NCBI RefSeq assembly: GCF_003955685.1
Contig: NZ_RXHJ01000016.1
Span: 1 to 64,000 of the forward strand
Direction: 5' to 3'
DNA length: 64,000 nt
Source of the DNA: Corynebacterium hylobatis
Lineage (GTDB): Bacteria > Actinomycetota > Actinomycetes > Mycobacteriales > Mycobacteriaceae
Shown: in pieces, positions 7,891 to 18,000 of the stretch
Layout: each line of letters starts with the position of its first letter
How positions within the stretch are numbered: the stretch's first letter is position 1
Notes under the pieces: model-generated
Told to the model about the DNA's origin: nothing
Seen by the model: the letters and a program-made list of their open reading frames with translations, nothing else
Database searches by the model: none
Program-made: the position numbers and the translations under genes

Positions 7891-8826
7891 TTAGGCGAAG
7901 ACGGCGGAGGCCTCGTCCAGGCGGGCGACCTGCTCGGCGCTGAGCTCGAGCTTCGGCGCGGCCATCAGCGCCGGGAGCTGGTCGGCGGTGGAGGCGGAGG
8001 CGATCGGGGCGGTGACCCCCTTGGCCATCAGCCAGGCCAGTGCGACGGTGGCAGGCTCCGCGCCGGTCTCCTTGGCGACCTCGCGCAGGACCTCAATGGT
8101 CGCGAAGGCGTCATCGGTGGCCTGGCCCTCGGCAAAGCCCTGGCGGGCCTTGCCCTCCAGATCCTCCTTGGCAGCGTACTTGCCGGTCAGCAGGCCGGAG
8201 GCCAGGGAGAAGTAGGTGAAGACGGCCGGGCCGAACTCGTCGACGATCGGCTTGATGCCGGTCTCGTAGTCCTTGCGGGTCAGCAGGTTGTAGGCCGGCT
8301 GGACGGCGACGGGGCGGGCCGGGGAGTCAGCGGACTTCTCGAAGAACTCACGCAGGCGCTCCGGGCTGTAGTTGGACAGCGCCAGGTGCTTGATCTTTCC
8401 GGCCTTGATGAGCTCCTCGGCGATGGTGATCTGCTCCTCGATGGAGACGGTCTCGTCATCGTAGTGGTGGTAGAAGATGTCGATGGTCTCCAGGCCGAGA
8501 CGCTCGAGGGAGGCGTCGACTGCGGCGTTGGTGGCCTCACGGCTGCGGCCGGTGTGGGGCTCCAGGCCGCCGGACTTGGTGGCGATGATCAGGTCACCCT
8601 TGCCCCGGGCCTTGAGGTACTCGCCGAGGACGATCTCGGACTCGCCACCCCGGCCGTCCTCCTGCCAGACGGCGTAGAGGTCGGCGGTGTCGATGAAGTT
8701 GCCGCCGGCGGCGACGAAGGCGTCGAGCACCGCGAAACTCTGCTCACGGTCGGAGGTCCAACCGAAGGTGTTGCCACCCAGGTTGAGGGGGTAGATGTCG
8801 AAGTCGGTTCCCTTGATGTGGGTCAT
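7891..8826 (-). CDS. Aldo/keto reductase
   Basis: 311-residue NADPH-dependent aldo/keto reductase (TIM barrel). The catalytic tetrad is visible: Asp46 and Tyr51 (FIDTADLY), Lys84 (ATKSG) and His120 or 121 (FYHHYD); the C-terminal cofactor-binding part follows (GVTAPIASAS). Such enzymes reduce aldehydes or ketones; substrate unknown. ATG 8826 is chosen since the preceding frame is non-conserved and AGGAG lies 11 bases upstream. A MarR regulator is transcribed divergently, with inverted repeats between, which suggests electrophile- or oxidant-responsive control. Confidence 0.88.
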   Translation of the reverse strand: MTHIKGTDFDIYPLNLGGNTFGWTSDREQSFAVLDAFVAAGGNFIDTADLYAVWQEDGRGGESEIVLGEYLKARGKGDLIIATKSGGLEPHTGRSREATNAAVDASLERLGLETIDIFYHHYDDETVSIEEQITIAEELIKAGKIKHLALSNYSPERLREFFEKSADSPARPVAVQPAYNLLTRKDYETGIKPIVDEFGPAVFTYFSLASGLLTGKYAAKEDLEGKARQGFAEGQATDDAFATIEVLREVAKETGAEPATVALAWLMAKGVTAPIASASTADQLPALMAAPKLELSAEQVARLDEASAVFA

Positions 8827-8892
8827 GTTCTCGTTCACTCCTGTGTTGTGGTGTTTTCCGGGTACGTCCACTACTGTAGGTGGTATTACTTT

Positions 8893-8917
8893 AACTTTCA
8901 AGTTTCACCGATGAAAC
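8893..8917. promoter_or_regulatory. Candidate operator between the aldo/keto reductase and the MarR gene
   Basis: Two overlapping inverted repeats: AACTT-TC-AAGTT (8893-8904) and GTTTCA-CCGA-TGAAAC (8902-8917). They lie in the divergent intergenic region, the usual place for MarR-family autoregulation. No known consensus was matched. Confidence 0.4.
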
Positions 8918-8949
8918 GGCCCCTACCTGCTGTATTAGGATGAATATCC

Positions 8950-9423
8950 ATGAACGACACCCGCTGGCTACAACCCGAGGAATCCGCCACCTGGCTCTCG
9001 CTGTGGTCCGTGACCAACTGGTTGCCCGCCCGTCTCGACGAACAGCTCAAAGCCACCTCCGGCGTCGGACTGACCGACTACTTCGTCCTCGCCCAGGTCT
9101 CCATGGCCCCCGAGCAGAAGATCAGCATGACCGAACTGGCCGCCCTCTCCGACATGACCGCCTCCCGGCTCTCCCACACCGTGGCCCGCCTGGAGAAACG
9201 CGGCTGGGTCCACCGCTCCCCCGACCCCACAGACAAACGCACCAACATCGCCCACCTCACCGAGGAGGGCATGGACTTCCTCACCTCGGCCGCCCCGGGG
9301 CATGTGGAGGCGGTGCGCAGCCTCATCTTCGACGCCCTTGAACCCGAGGAATCCCGCGAATTCGGCCGACTGCTGGGCAAGGTCCTCAGCCGGCTCGACC
9401 CGCCCCGACTGCCACGCGCCTAG
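8950..9423 (+). CDS. MarR-family transcriptional regulator
   Basis: 157 residues. Winged-helix domain with [20 protein letters not shown] as the recognition region and the wing [16 protein letters not shown], flanked by dimerisation helices. The N-terminal motif [19 protein letters not shown] resembles MarR proteins that sense small phenolic or oxidising ligands. TAGGAT at 8936-8941 ends 8 bases before the ATG, so the mRNA is likely leaderless. Probably controls itself and the divergent aldo/keto reductase. Its TAG stop shares CTAG with the stop of the convergent sucD. Confidence 0.88.
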   Translation: MNDTRWLQPEESATWLSLWSVTNWLPARLDEQLKATSGVGLTDYFVLAQVSMAPEQKISMTELAALSDMTASRLSHTVARLEKRGWVHRSPDPTDKRTNIAHLTEEGMDFLTSAAPGHVEAVRSLIFDALEPEESREFGRLLGKVLSRLDPPRLPRA

Positions 9424-10319
9424 AACTGCTTCTCGACACCCGCCGCCACGATCGACCGCATGATCTGCGCAGTCTCCGTCGGCGTGGTGCCCACGTGCAC
9501 ACCGGCGGCCTCCAGGGCCTTCTTCTTCGCCGCGGCCGTGCCCACCGAACCCGTGACGATGGCGCCGGCATGCCCCATCGTCTTGCCCTCCGGGGCGGTG
9601 AAACCAGCAATGTAGCCCACGACCGGTTTGGTCACGTTCTCCCGGATGAACTCCGCCGCGCGCTCTTCTGCATCGCCGCCGATCTCCCCGATCATGATGA
9701 TCGCCTCAGTGTCCGGGTCAGCCTCGAAGGCGGTCAGCGCATCAATGAAGGTGGTGCCGATGACCGGGTCACCGCCGATGCCGATGGCCGTGGAGATGCC
9801 GATGTCCGCGAGCTCATACATCATCTGATAGGTCAGGGTGCCCGATTTGGAGACCAGCCCCACCGGCCCGGAGCCGGTGATGTGCGCCGGGATGATCCCC
9901 GCCAGTGAGTCCCCCGGGGTGATGATGCCGGGACAGTTCGGCCCGATGATGCGCGTGCCGCCCACCTGCTTCGCGTGCGCCCACGCCTCCGAGACGTCCC
10001 GGACGGGGATCCCTTCCGTGATGACCACGGCAAGCGGTATCCGCGCGTCGACAGCCTCGAACATGGCGTCCCGCGCGAAGGCCGCGGGCACGAAGATCAC
10101 CGAGACATTCGCCCCGGTCTCATCCATCGCCTCGGCCACCGTGCCGAAAACCGGCAGCTCCGTACCATGCAACGTGAGAGTCTGCCCCGCCTTGCGGGGG
10201 TTGGTGCCGCCGACGATGTTCGCGCCGGCGGCCAACATGCGGGTGGTGTGCTCCCGCCCCTCGTTGCCCGTGATGCCCTGGACGATGATCCGGGAGTTTC
10301 CGTCGAGGAATACCGACAT
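9420..10319 (-). CDS. sucD: Succinyl-CoA ligase, alpha subunit
   Basis: 299 residues. With SucC it interconverts succinyl-CoA and succinate with formation of a nucleoside triphosphate in the TCA cycle. N-terminal CoA-binding Rossmann fold ([20 protein letters not shown]), then the ligase domain with the phosphorylated His250 in GHAGAIVTG and the [11 protein letters not shown] motif. The ATG at 10319 matches the family start (MSVFLD); the longer upstream frame is a shadow of sucC. Four bases separate it from sucC. No terminator is visible; its stop overlaps that of the convergent MarR gene. Confidence 0.97.
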   Translation of the reverse strand: MSVFLDGNSRIIVQGITGNEGREHTTRMLAAGANIVGGTNPRKAGQTLTLHGTELPVFGTVAEAMDETGANVSVIFVPAAFARDAMFEAVDARIPLAVVITEGIPVRDVSEAWAHAKQVGGTRIIGPNCPGIITPGDSLAGIIPAHITGSGPVGLVSKSGTLTYQMMYELADIGISTAIGIGGDPVIGTTFIDALTAFEADPDTEAIIMIGEIGGDAEERAAEFIRENVTKPVVGYIAGFTAPEGKTMGHAGAIVTGSVGTAAAKKKALEAAGVHVGTTPTETAQIMRSIVAAGVEKQF

Positions 10320-10323
10320 GGTT

Positions 10324-11520
10324 TCAGCCCTGCACTTTCTGCTGCTCAGCGGAGGGGGAGGCGGCGAACTCGGCGGCCCGGTCAGCCGCCTCGTCCATGC
10401 TCCATACGCCCGTGACCAGCGGATGATCGTATTCCGCGAGGATCCGGCGGCCCTCGTCGACATTGTTGCCGTCGAGGCGCACCACCAGAGGTTTGGTGGC
10501 GGCCTCCCCCAGTGCCTCCAGCGCGGCGACGATGCCGTGCGCCACATCATCGCAGGCGGTGATGCCCCCGAAGACGTTGACGAAGACGCTCCTCACCTGC
10601 TCATCCGCCAGCACGATCTCCAGAGCGGCGGTCATGGTCTCCGCCGAGGCCCCGCCGCCGATGTCCAGGAAGTTGGCCGGTTTCTGCCCGCCATGTTTTT
10701 CACCGGCTGCGGCCACGACGTCGAGGGTGGACATGACCAGACCCGCACCGTTGCCGATGATCCCCACTGAACCATCGAGCGTGACGTATTTGAGCCCTTT
10801 GTCCCGGGCCTGCTGCTCCAGCGGGTCGAGATGCCCTGCGGCCTCCGCCAGTGCCGCCCGGTTGTCGTGACGGAAGGCCGCGTTGTCGTCGAGGGTGATC
10901 TTCGCGTCGATGGCGATGACCTCCCCCTGTTCGGTGAGCACCAGCGGGTTGACCTCCACGAGGGTGGCGTCCTCTGCGCGGTAGACCTCATAGAGTTTCT
11001 GCAGCACCGGCACGACCAGCTCCCCGACCTCCTCGTCGAAGCCGGCCGCTGCCACGATCTCACGGGCCTTGGCCTCGTCGAGCCCGGTCAAGGGGTCAAC
11101 CTCGACCCGCGCGAGGGCCTCGGGCTTCTCCTCCGCGAGTGTTTCGATGTCCATCCCGCCCTCGGTGGAGCACATCGCCAGGTAGGAGCGGTTCGCGCGG
11201 TCCAGCAGTACCGAGAAGTAGTACTCCGCCGCGATGTCCACCGCCTGCGCGATCATCACCTGTTTGACGGTGTGACCTTTGATGTCCATTCCCAGGATGT
11301 CGCCCGCGGCGGTGGCCGCCTCCTCCGGCGTGTGGACGAGCCGAATGCCCCCGGCCTTGCCGCGACCACCGATCTTGACCTGCGCCTTGACCACAGTCAC
11401 CCCGCCGATCCGGGCGGCCGCCTCACGGGCCTCCTCCGGAGTGGCAGCAACGTCCCCCCGTAGGACGGGAACACCGTAATCCTCGAACAGGTCGCGGGCC
11501 TGATACTCGAACAGATCCAC
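10324..11520 (-). CDS. sucC: Succinyl-CoA ligase, beta subunit
   Basis: 398 residues, ATP-grasp subunit that binds nucleotide and succinate. Family signatures: N-terminal [20 protein letters not shown]-grasp [16 protein letters not shown], and the C-terminal domain with [17 protein letters not shown] and [11 protein letters not shown] 11520 is preferred because it gives the conserved start MDLFEYQ; an ATG four codons upstream (11532) is an alternative. Followed directly by sucD. In C. glutamicum sucCD lie elsewhere in the genome, so placement next to ahpCD is a local rearrangement (from memory). Confidence 0.95.
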   Translation of the reverse strand: MDLFEYQARDLFEDYGVPVLRGDVAATPEEAREAAARIGGVTVVKAQVKIGGRGKAGGIRLVHTPEEAATAAGDILGMDIKGHTVKQVMIAQAVDIAAEYYFSVLLDRANRSYLAMCSTEGGMDIETLAEEKPEALARVEVDPLTGLDEAKAREIVAAAGFDEEVGELVVPVLQKLYEVYRAEDATLVEVNPLVLTEQGEVIAIDAKITLDDNAAFRHDNRAALAEAAGHLDPLEQQARDKGLKYVTLDGSVGIIGNGAGLVMSTLDVVAAAGEKHGGQKPANFLDIGGGASAETMTAALEIVLADEQVRSVFVNVFGGITACDDVAHGIVAALEALGEAATKPLVVRLDGNNVDEGRRILAEYDHPLVTGVWSMDEAADRAAEFAASPSAEQQKVQG

Positions 11521-11568
11521 GTGGCATCCCATCCGCAGCCTCGTCAGCCGCTGTTGTGTGCTTCTGTA

Positions 11569-11591
11569 TCTATACAGTGAACTCTATCACT
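11569..11591 (-). promoter_or_regulatory. Candidate sucC promoter -10 with GlxR-like site
   Basis: On the minus strand TATAGA (11574-11569) is a plausible -10. Immediately upstream, 11576-11591 reads AGTGAACTCTATCACT, close to the GlxR (Crp-type) consensus TGTGANNTANNTCACA. A 6-bp inverted repeat CTGTAT-CT-ATACAG spans 11564-11577. Binding is inference. Confidence 0.35.
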
Positions 11592-11635
11592 CTGAGTGCA
11601 GGCGGACCGGGAGAAATGGTCGTCGAAAAGGCGTC

Positions 11636-11659
11636 GTCGAGAGGACCCGTCCTCTCGAC
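11636..11659. repeat. 11-bp inverted repeat in the ahpD-sucC gap
   Basis: Arms GTCGAGAGGAC and GTCCTCTCGAC separated by CC. On the minus strand the hairpin is followed 6 bases later by TTTT, so it could be a weak terminator or part of a structured RNA, or a dimer-binding site upstream of sucC. Confidence 0.5.
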
Positions 11660-11702
11660 CAGGAGTGGGCTGATATCGGGGAGGTGATCTCGACGACGTG
11701 GT

Positions 11703-11720
11703 CCCGCCCAGGTGGGCGGG
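11703..11720. repeat. Small GC hairpin in the ahpD-sucC gap
   Basis: CCCGCCC-AGGT-GGGCGGG, a perfect 7-bp stem with a 4-base loop, without a T-run on either side. Lies between the ahpD terminator and the 11636-11659 repeat. Confidence 0.35.
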
Positions 11721-11739
11721 GCGTCGGGAAGCACCAAAA

Positions 11740-11770
11740 AGCGCCGCCATCCGATACGGATGACGGCGCT
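11740..11770 (-). terminator. Terminator of the ahpCD operon
   Basis: 14-bp stem with one mismatch (AGCGCCGCCATCCG / CGGATGACGGCGCT), loop ATA, followed on the minus strand by TTTTT. Placed 40 bases after the ahpD stop. Confidence 0.88.
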
Positions 11771-11809
11771 GTGATGCTGATGGATCAGCGGCTCACGCGA
11801 AGCGGAGGC

Positions 11810-12334
11810 TTAGCGTGCGGCCTCGATCTGGACAGTCTGGGCGATTGCCTCGATGACACCGGCGACCTTGACGGCCTCCCAGACCTGCTCCTTGGTCAGA
11901 CCCTCCTCGCGGACGGTGTTGGCGTGGGCGACGACGCAGTTCTCGCAACCGTTGATGGTGGAGACGGCGAGCGACCACAGCTCAAAGTCGACCTTGTCAA
12001 CGCCAGGCTTGGCGATGATGTTCATGCGCAGGCCCATCTTGACCTGGGAGTAGTCATCACCCAGGAAGTGGCGGGCACGGTAGGCCACGTTGTTCATGGC
12101 CATCACGGTGGCGGCACCGAGAGCTGCCTCGAAGGCCTCCTCGGAGAGGTGCTCCTTGGCCTCCTCGGCGATCTCGGAGAACACCGTGTCGTTGCGGGTG
12201 GCGGCAGCGGAGGCGACCAGTGCGCCCCACAGCTGCTGCTCGTTCAGCTCGGTGGACCGGGTCAGGGAACCCAGGTTGAGCTTCTGGTCCTTGGCGTATT
12301 CCGGCAGTGCGCCGCGCAGGTTCTCGATCGACAT
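11810..12334 (-). CDS. ahpD: Alkyl hydroperoxide reductase AhpD
   Basis: 174 residues, the usual length of AhpD. The catalytic CXXC is Cys130 and Cys133 in [11 protein letters not shown] with His137 in the proton relay, identical in spacing to the mycobacterial enzyme. AhpD passes electrons to AhpC, in mycobacteria through lipoylated dihydrolipoamide succinyltransferase. The ATG at 12334 lies two bases after the ahpC stop, so translation is coupled. The open frame upstream belongs to the ahpC shadow. Confidence 0.95.
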   Translation of the reverse strand: MSIENLRGALPEYAKDQKLNLGSLTRSTELNEQQLWGALVASAAATRNDTVFSEIAEEAKEHLSEEAFEAALGAATVMAMNNVAYRARHFLGDDYSQVKMGLRMNIIAKPGVDKVDFELWSLAVSTINGCENCVVAHANTVREEGLTKEQVWEAVKVAGVIEAIAQTVQIEAAR

Positions 12335-12336
12335 GT

Positions 12337-12933
12337 TTACTTCAGGGACTCCTGGACGACGTCCATCTTGTCGATGTTCTTGGTCGGGTCGTTGGCCTGC
12401 CAGTTGCATGCGCAGACCTCTTCGGACTGCAGGGCGTCGAGGACACGCAGGACCTCGTCGACGTTGCGGCCGACAGCGTCCGGGGTGACAGACACGAACT
12501 GGATGATGCCGTCCGGGTCGATGATGAAGGTCGCGCGGTCAGCGACGCCGTCCTTGTTCTCGACGCCGAGCTCGCGGATGAGCTCGTGCTTGATGTCGGA
12601 GAACATCGGGAACGGGACGTCCTTCAGCTCCGGGTGGGTTGCGCGCCAGTTGAAGTGGGCGAACTCGTTGTCGATGGAGCCGCCGAGGACCTGGGTGTCG
12701 CGGTCCTGGAACTCCTCATCGAGCTTGCCGAAGGCAGCGATCTCGGTCGGGCAGACGAAGGTGAAGTCCTTCGGGTAGAAGAAAACGACCTTCCACTTAC
12801 CCGGGTAGGAATCCAGGGAAACGGTCTCGAAGTAGTCCTCCGGCTGCTGGGCGTTGACGCCCTGCAGGTCGCCACCCTTGAGGGCGGTGAGCTCAAACTC
12901 AGGGAACTTCTCTCCAACGGTCATGATTGCCAT
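12337..12933 (-). CDS. ahpC: Peroxiredoxin AhpC
   Basis: 198-residue 2-Cys peroxiredoxin. The peroxidatic Cys61 lies in DFTFVCPTE; Cys174 and Cys176 in EEVCACNW provide the resolving cysteine, an actinobacterial AhpC feature. It reduces hydrogen and organic peroxides and is recharged by AhpD. The gene is divergent from oxyR; an 8-bp inverted repeat in the 143-base gap is a candidate OxyR site. First gene of ahpCD, ended by the terminator at 11740-11770. Confidence 0.96.
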   Translation of the reverse strand: MAIMTVGEKFPEFELTALKGGDLQGVNAQQPEDYFETVSLDSYPGKWKVVFFYPKDFTFVCPTEIAAFGKLDEEFQDRDTQVLGGSIDNEFAHFNWRATHPELKDVPFPMFSDIKHELIRELGVENKDGVADRATFIIDPDGIIQFVSVTPDAVGRNVDEVLRVLDALQSEEVCACNWQANDPTKNIDKMDVVQESLK

Positions 12934-12971
12934 GCAAATGTCTCCTCGAAAAATGTGGTGAAGGCCCGTAG

Positions 12972-12997
12972 GAAAAGGTGATATCAGTTACCTTTTC
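12972..12997. promoter_or_regulatory. Inverted repeat between ahpC and oxyR (candidate OxyR site)
   Basis: GAAAAGGT and ACCTTTTC separated by 10 bases, centred about 50 bases upstream of ahpC and about 90 upstream of oxyR. LysR proteins bind such dyads in divergent gaps; the whole gap 12934-13076 is AT-rich compared with its surroundings. Confidence 0.45.
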
Positions 12998-13076
12998 GTT
13001 AGCCAGTTACCATTATGCACTGTCAATACAGTTTCGTCAATTAAAAAAACTTGTAAGTTAGTATAAAGTAATAGGC

Positions 13077-14024
13077 ATGAGCAATAAAGAGTATCGTCCC
13101 ACCCTTTCCCAGCTGCGGACCTTCGTGACCATCGCCGAGAACAAACACTTCGGTACCGCCGCCACCAAGCTGGGCATCTCCCAGCCCTCGCTCTCCCAGG
13201 CGCTGGTCGCCCTTGAGCACGGCCTGGGCATCCAACTCATCGAACGCTCCACCCGCCGCGTCATCGTCACACCGGCCGGAGAGCAGCTGCTCCCCTACGC
13301 CAAGTCGACCCTCGACGCTGCGGAGGCCTTCATCGCCCACTCACGTGGCACCCACGGTACCCTCATCGGCCCCCTGACGATAGGCATCATCCCCACCGTC
13401 GCCCCCTATATTCTGCCCACCCTGCTGACCGCGATCAACGAGAAGTACCCGGACCTCGTTCCCCACATCGTCGAGGACCAGACCCGCCACCTGCTGCAGA
13501 TGCTCCGTGACGGTCACCTGGACCTGGCCATCATGGCCCTGCCCTCGGAGACCTCCGGCGTGGCCGAGGTACCGCTCTACAACGAGGACTTCGCGGTGGT
13601 CGTCCCCGACAACCACCCCCTGGCCGGCCGCACCGACCTCGGACTGGCCGAGCTCGACCAGCTCGACCTGCTGCTTCTCGACGACGGCCACTGCCTCCAC
13701 GACCAGATCGTCGATCTGTGCCGCAAGGCCGACCTCAACCCCACCGAGGCGACCAACTCCGTCACCCGGGCCTCCTCGCTGACCACCATCATGCAGCTGG
13801 TCGTCGGGGACCTGGGTTCGACGCTGGTGCCGGTCTCAGCGCTGAACACCGAGTGTCAGCGTCCCGGCCTGGCCGTCGCGCGCTTCCGCGACGACGTCAC
13901 GGCCCAGCGCCAGATCGGCCTGGTGCACCGTTCCTCCAGCTCACGCGCGGAGGAGTTCCACATGCTGGGTCAGCTGGTCACCGAGGCCTTCCACGCTGCC
14001 GTCGCGGAACCGGTCAGCGCGTGA
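13077..14024 (+). CDS. oxyR: LysR-type peroxide sensor OxyR
   Basis: 315 residues. N-terminal LysR helix-turn-helix (FGTAATKLGISQPSLSQALV) and C-terminal substrate-binding-like sensor domain. Cys206 and Cys215 (DDGHCLHDQIVDLCRKA) have the nine-residue spacing of the redox cysteine pair of OxyR. Divergent from ahpC, its typical target. TAAAGT (13064-13069) ends 7 bases before the ATG and no ribosome site is seen, so the mRNA is probably leaderless. Its 3' end overlaps the convergent membrane-protein gene by 11 bases. Confidence 0.93.
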   Translation: MSNKEYRPTLSQLRTFVTIAENKHFGTAATKLGISQPSLSQALVALEHGLGIQLIERSTRRVIVTPAGEQLLPYAKSTLDAAEAFIAHSRGTHGTLIGPLTIGIIPTVAPYILPTLLTAINEKYPDLVPHIVEDQTRHLLQMLRDGHLDLAIMALPSETSGVAEVPLYNEDFAVVVPDNHPLAGRTDLGLAELDQLDLLLLDDGHCLHDQIVDLCRKADLNPTEATNSVTRASSLTTIMQLVVGDLGSTLVPVSALNTECQRPGLAVARFRDDVTAQRQIGLVHRSSSSRAEEFHMLGQLVTEAFHAAVAEPVSA

Positions 14025-14964
14025 CCGGTGCCGGCAGCGGTCCGGCCGCGGCCTGACGGAACATCATCGCCTGCATGAGCAGCAGGGCCGGGGTGAGCAC
14101 GATGAGTGCCAGACCGAAGGTGACGATCGCCGACACAACAACCACCAGGCCCGCGACAATGTTGAAGGCGAGCAGACGGCCGTAGTTGCGCAGCCCGGCG
14201 CGGAAACCCTGGGAGATGCCGCCGCCGAGACCGGCGCGCCGGTCAATCACGAACCACACCATGAACATGGTCAGCGGGGCGATGAGCACCGCGATCAGCA
14301 TGATCAGGGCGATCCCGGCGAAGAGACCGCCCAGGAAGGCCAGCGACTCATCCGTCGAGGACATCTGGCTCTCGCCGATGGGATTGGCTGCCAGGAACAG
14401 GGGCACTGCGAGAGCCGCAAAGAGGACGCTCGTGGCGATCTGGAGCAGGATGCTCAGGCCGAAGGCGGGGCCGAAGTTGACGTTGTCGGTGAAGTCCCCC
14501 AGCCCGATCTTCGCCTTGTCCACCTGCCGGAGGGCACCGTGGTAGACGAAAATCATCAGGGCGGCCAGCGCCAGCCCGAAGATCAGCTGGGCACCCTGGT
14601 AACCGAGGCTGGTCTGCACCGCCGCACCGGCATCGAGGCCACCGAAGGCGAGTTCGATGAGGATCGAACCGGCCATGATCACGATTCCCAGGACGAGACC
14701 GCCGACGATCCACACCAGCCAGTTGCGGAAGACAGCCCCGAAGGCCCAGCTCACGGCCTCCAACGGCTGGACCTTGCCGGTACCCTGCGGCTGACTGTAG
14801 GCGGGCTGCCCGTACATCGGCTGGCCGGCGCCGTAACCGGCGTAGCCCGCACCGTAGCCTGGGGTGTCCTCGGGGTGCGGTGTGGAGGGGTAGGACGGGT
14901 ACTGCGGCCGTTCGTTGGACGGCTCACCCGCCCGGTCATCAGAGGGGTCGTTCGGGGTGGACAT
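14014..14964 (-). CDS. Polytopic membrane protein with Gly/Tyr/Pro-rich N-terminus
   Basis: 316 residues. Residues 1-65 are hydrophilic and rich in Pro, Tyr, Gly and Gln (GYGAGYAGYGAGQPMYGQP), then about six hydrophobic helices from WLVWIVGGLVLGIVI to LALIVLTPALLLM. The second half resembles DUF975 / glycerophosphodiester phosphodiesterase membrane-domain proteins; no catalytic residues are visible. Actinobacteria have many such proteins with disordered low-complexity heads. The ATG at 14964 has 85 bases to divergent hrpA. Tail-to-tail overlap with oxyR, with no terminator between. Confidence 0.75.
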   Translation of the reverse strand: MSTPNDPSDDRAGEPSNERPQYPSYPSTPHPEDTPGYGAGYAGYGAGQPMYGQPAYSQPQGTGKVQPLEAVSWAFGAVFRNWLVWIVGGLVLGIVIMAGSILIELAFGGLDAGAAVQTSLGYQGAQLIFGLALAALMIFVYHGALRQVDKAKIGLGDFTDNVNFGPAFGLSILLQIATSVLFAALAVPLFLAANPIGESQMSSTDESLAFLGGLFAGIALIMLIAVLIAPLTMFMVWFVIDRRAGLGGGISQGFRAGLRNYGRLLAFNIVAGLVVVVSAIVTFGLALIVLTPALLLMQAMMFRQAAAGPLPAPVTR

Positions 14965-15049
14965 GAGTCCGCCTTCCTGGTTTCTCGCGGTCTGGTACGC
15001 GACCAACGATAGGCGAAGGGGCGGTAAGCGGTAGGATCTGGCGTCAATC

Positions 15050-18000
15050 ATGTCTAATCCTTCTGCAGCCCCGGTCACCCGCGAATCCCTCCTCCAGCGA
15101 CTCGCCGATGTCTCGCTTGCCGACGAGCGCTCCTTCCGCCGTCGCCTGCACAAGGCCCGCGCCCCGAAGGCGCTGGCGGCGATCGCGGCGGATGTGGAAC
15201 GCGCCGTCGAGAAGCGCGCCCTCATCGAGGCCGGTATCCCCGAGATCGAGTACCCCGAATCCCTGCCTGTCTCCGCCCGGCGCGAGGACATCGCCGAGGC
15301 GATCGAGAACAACCAGGTCGTCATCATCGCCGGTGAGACCGGCTCCGGTAAGACCACGCAGATCCCGAAGATCTGCCTGGAGCTGGGCCGTGGCCGGCGT
15401 GGCCTGATCGGGCACACCCAGCCGCGGCGCCTGGCGGCCCGCACCGTCGCCGAGCGTATCGCGGAGGAGCTCGGCCAGGAGATCGGTGGGACCGTCGGTT
15501 ACGCGATCCGTTTCGACGACCGCGTCTCCGCCACCTCCGCCGTCAAGCTCATGACCGACGGCATCCTGCTCGCCGAGATGCAGCGGGACCGTTTCCTCAA
15601 CGCCTACGACACACTCATCATCGACGAGGCCCACGAACGTTCCCTCAACATCGACTTCCTGCTGGGCTACCTGCGCCGGCTGCTGCCGAAGCGGCCGGAC
15701 CTGAAGGTCATCATCACCTCCGCGACGATCGACCCCGAACGGTTCGCGGAGCACTTCGCCGACGCCGAGGGTGAGCCCGCCCCCATCATCGAGGTCTCCG
15801 GCCGTACCTTCCCGGTGGAGATCCGCTACCGGCCCATGGAGTTTGAACGCGACGGGAAGGTCATCGACCAGGACCCCATGGACGCGTTGTGCGAGGCCTG
15901 CGAGGAGCTCATGCTCGAGGGTCCCGGTGACATCCTCTGCTTCTTCCCCGGTGAACGCGACATCCGCGACGCGATGGAGGCCATCGAGGGGCGGAAGTGG
16001 AAGGGCGTGGAGGTCACCCCGCTGTTCGGTCGCCTGTCCAACCAGGAGCAGCACCGCGTGTTCCAGCCGCACTCCGGCCGACGCATCGTGCTGTCGACCA
16101 ACATCGCCGAGACGTCGCTGACCGTGCCCGGCATCCGTTATGTCGTGGACACCGGTACGGCGCGTATCTCGCGCTACTCCACCCGCAACAAGGTCCAGCG
16201 TCTGCCCATCGAGCCGGTTTCGCAGGCCAGCGCGAACCAGCGTTCGGGCCGCTGTGGCCGTGTGGCCGACGGCATCGCCATCCGCCTCTACTCGGAGGAG
16301 GACTTCAACTCGCGTCCCGAGTTCACCGACCCGGAGATCCTGCGCACCAACCTCGCCAGCGTCATCCTCCAGATGGCACTCATGCGCCTGGGGGACATCG
16401 CCGAATTCCCCTTCGTGCAGCCCCCGGAGAACCGCGCCATCCGGGACGGCCTCCTCCTGCTCCACGAACTGGGCGCCCTGACCAATGAGGAAAGCGACGG
16501 TCAGCCGGTCCTCACCCCCGTGGGCCGCGACATCGCCCGCATCCCCGTCGACCCCCGCATGGCGCGCATGCTCGTGGAGGCCAACCGCCTCGGTGAGCTC
16601 GATCCCCTCATCGTCATCGTCGCCGCGATGACCATCCAGGACGTGCGCGAACGCCCCCTGGAGCAACAGGCCCAGGCCGACCAGAAGCACGCCCGCTTCA
16701 AGGACACCACCAGTGACTTCCTCAGTTCCCTGAAACTGTGGGACTACATCAACCAGTCCCGCGACGACCTGACCGGCAACGCCTTCCGTCGCCGCATGAA
16801 AGCCGAGTTCCTCCACTACATGCGCATCCGCGAGTGGTACGACCTGGTCCGGCAGCTGCGTGAGGTCACCCGCCAGCTCGGCTGGTCGACGCGTCACGAC
16901 GTCACCGGTGACCGCAACCCTGATGCCATCCACCAGTCACTGCTCGCCGGCCTGCTCTCCCACATCGGTTCCCGGGACGGCAACACCCGCGAGTTCAAGG
17001 GCGCGCGCGGCACCCGCTTCATGATCTTCCCCGGTTCCTCCCTGGCCAAGAAACCGCCGGAGTTCATCATGGCCGCCGAACTGGTGGAGACCTCCCGCCT
17101 GTGGGCCCGCGACGTGGCGAAGATTGAACCAGCCTGGGTGGAGAAACTCGCCGGCCCGCTGCTCAAGCACCAGTACTCCGAACCGGCCTGGTCCCGGAAG
17201 CGCGCCTCCGGCATCGCCCACCAGAAGTCCACCCTCTACGGTGTGACCATCATCGCCGACCGGACGGTCCCCTATCACCGGGTCGATCCCGAGGCAGCCC
17301 GCGACATGTTCATCCGGCACGCCCTCATCGAGGGCGACTGGACCACCCACCACACGTTCTTCCACTCCAACGTGGAGAAACTCGAGGCCGCCGCGGAGAT
17401 CGAGGAGAAGGCCCGCCGCCGCGGCATCCTCGTCGACGAGGACACCCTCTTCGACTTCTACGACTCCCGCCTGCCCCAGACCGTGACCACCGGTCGCCAC
17501 TTCGACAGCTGGTGGAAGAAGGAGAGGCAGGACAACCCGCAGCTGCTCGACTTCGACCCCGAGGCGCTCCTGGGTGACGACGCCGGTTCCATCACCGAGG
17601 AGGCCTTCCCCGACACCTGGCGCAAGGGCAGCATCGACTACGACCTCGAGTACCGCTTCGAACCCGGCCACCCGCAGGACGGTGTGACCATCCTCGTGCC
17701 CATCCCGCTGCTGGCCGGCATGGACCGCGAGGGCTTCGACTGGCTGGTGCCCGGCCTGCGTGAGGAGCTGATCACTGAGCTCATCCGCACCCTGCCGAAG
17801 GAACTGCGCCGGACCGTGGTGCCCGCCCCGGACTACGCCGCCCGTGCCGTGTCCCGCCTGATCCCCCACGAGGGACCCGTGGTGGAGCAGCTCGCCGAGG
17901 TCCTGCGTTCCCTGGGCGGACGCATGATCTCCGCAGGGGACTTCCGGCCCTCCGCGCTGCCCGCGCACCTGAAGATGACCTTCGGAGCCGTGGACAAACG

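Noticed and set aside
11544-11750. 68-codon minus-strand frame in the ahpD-sucC gap
   Set aside because: Runs across the ahpD terminator and the sucC promoter, no ribosome site, no conserved-looking sequence.
15044-16933. Long antisense frame (629 codons) opposite hrpA
   Set aside because: Low-complexity Gly/Asp/Val/Leu composition typical of the opposite strand of a high-GC gene; hrpA has clear helicase motifs.
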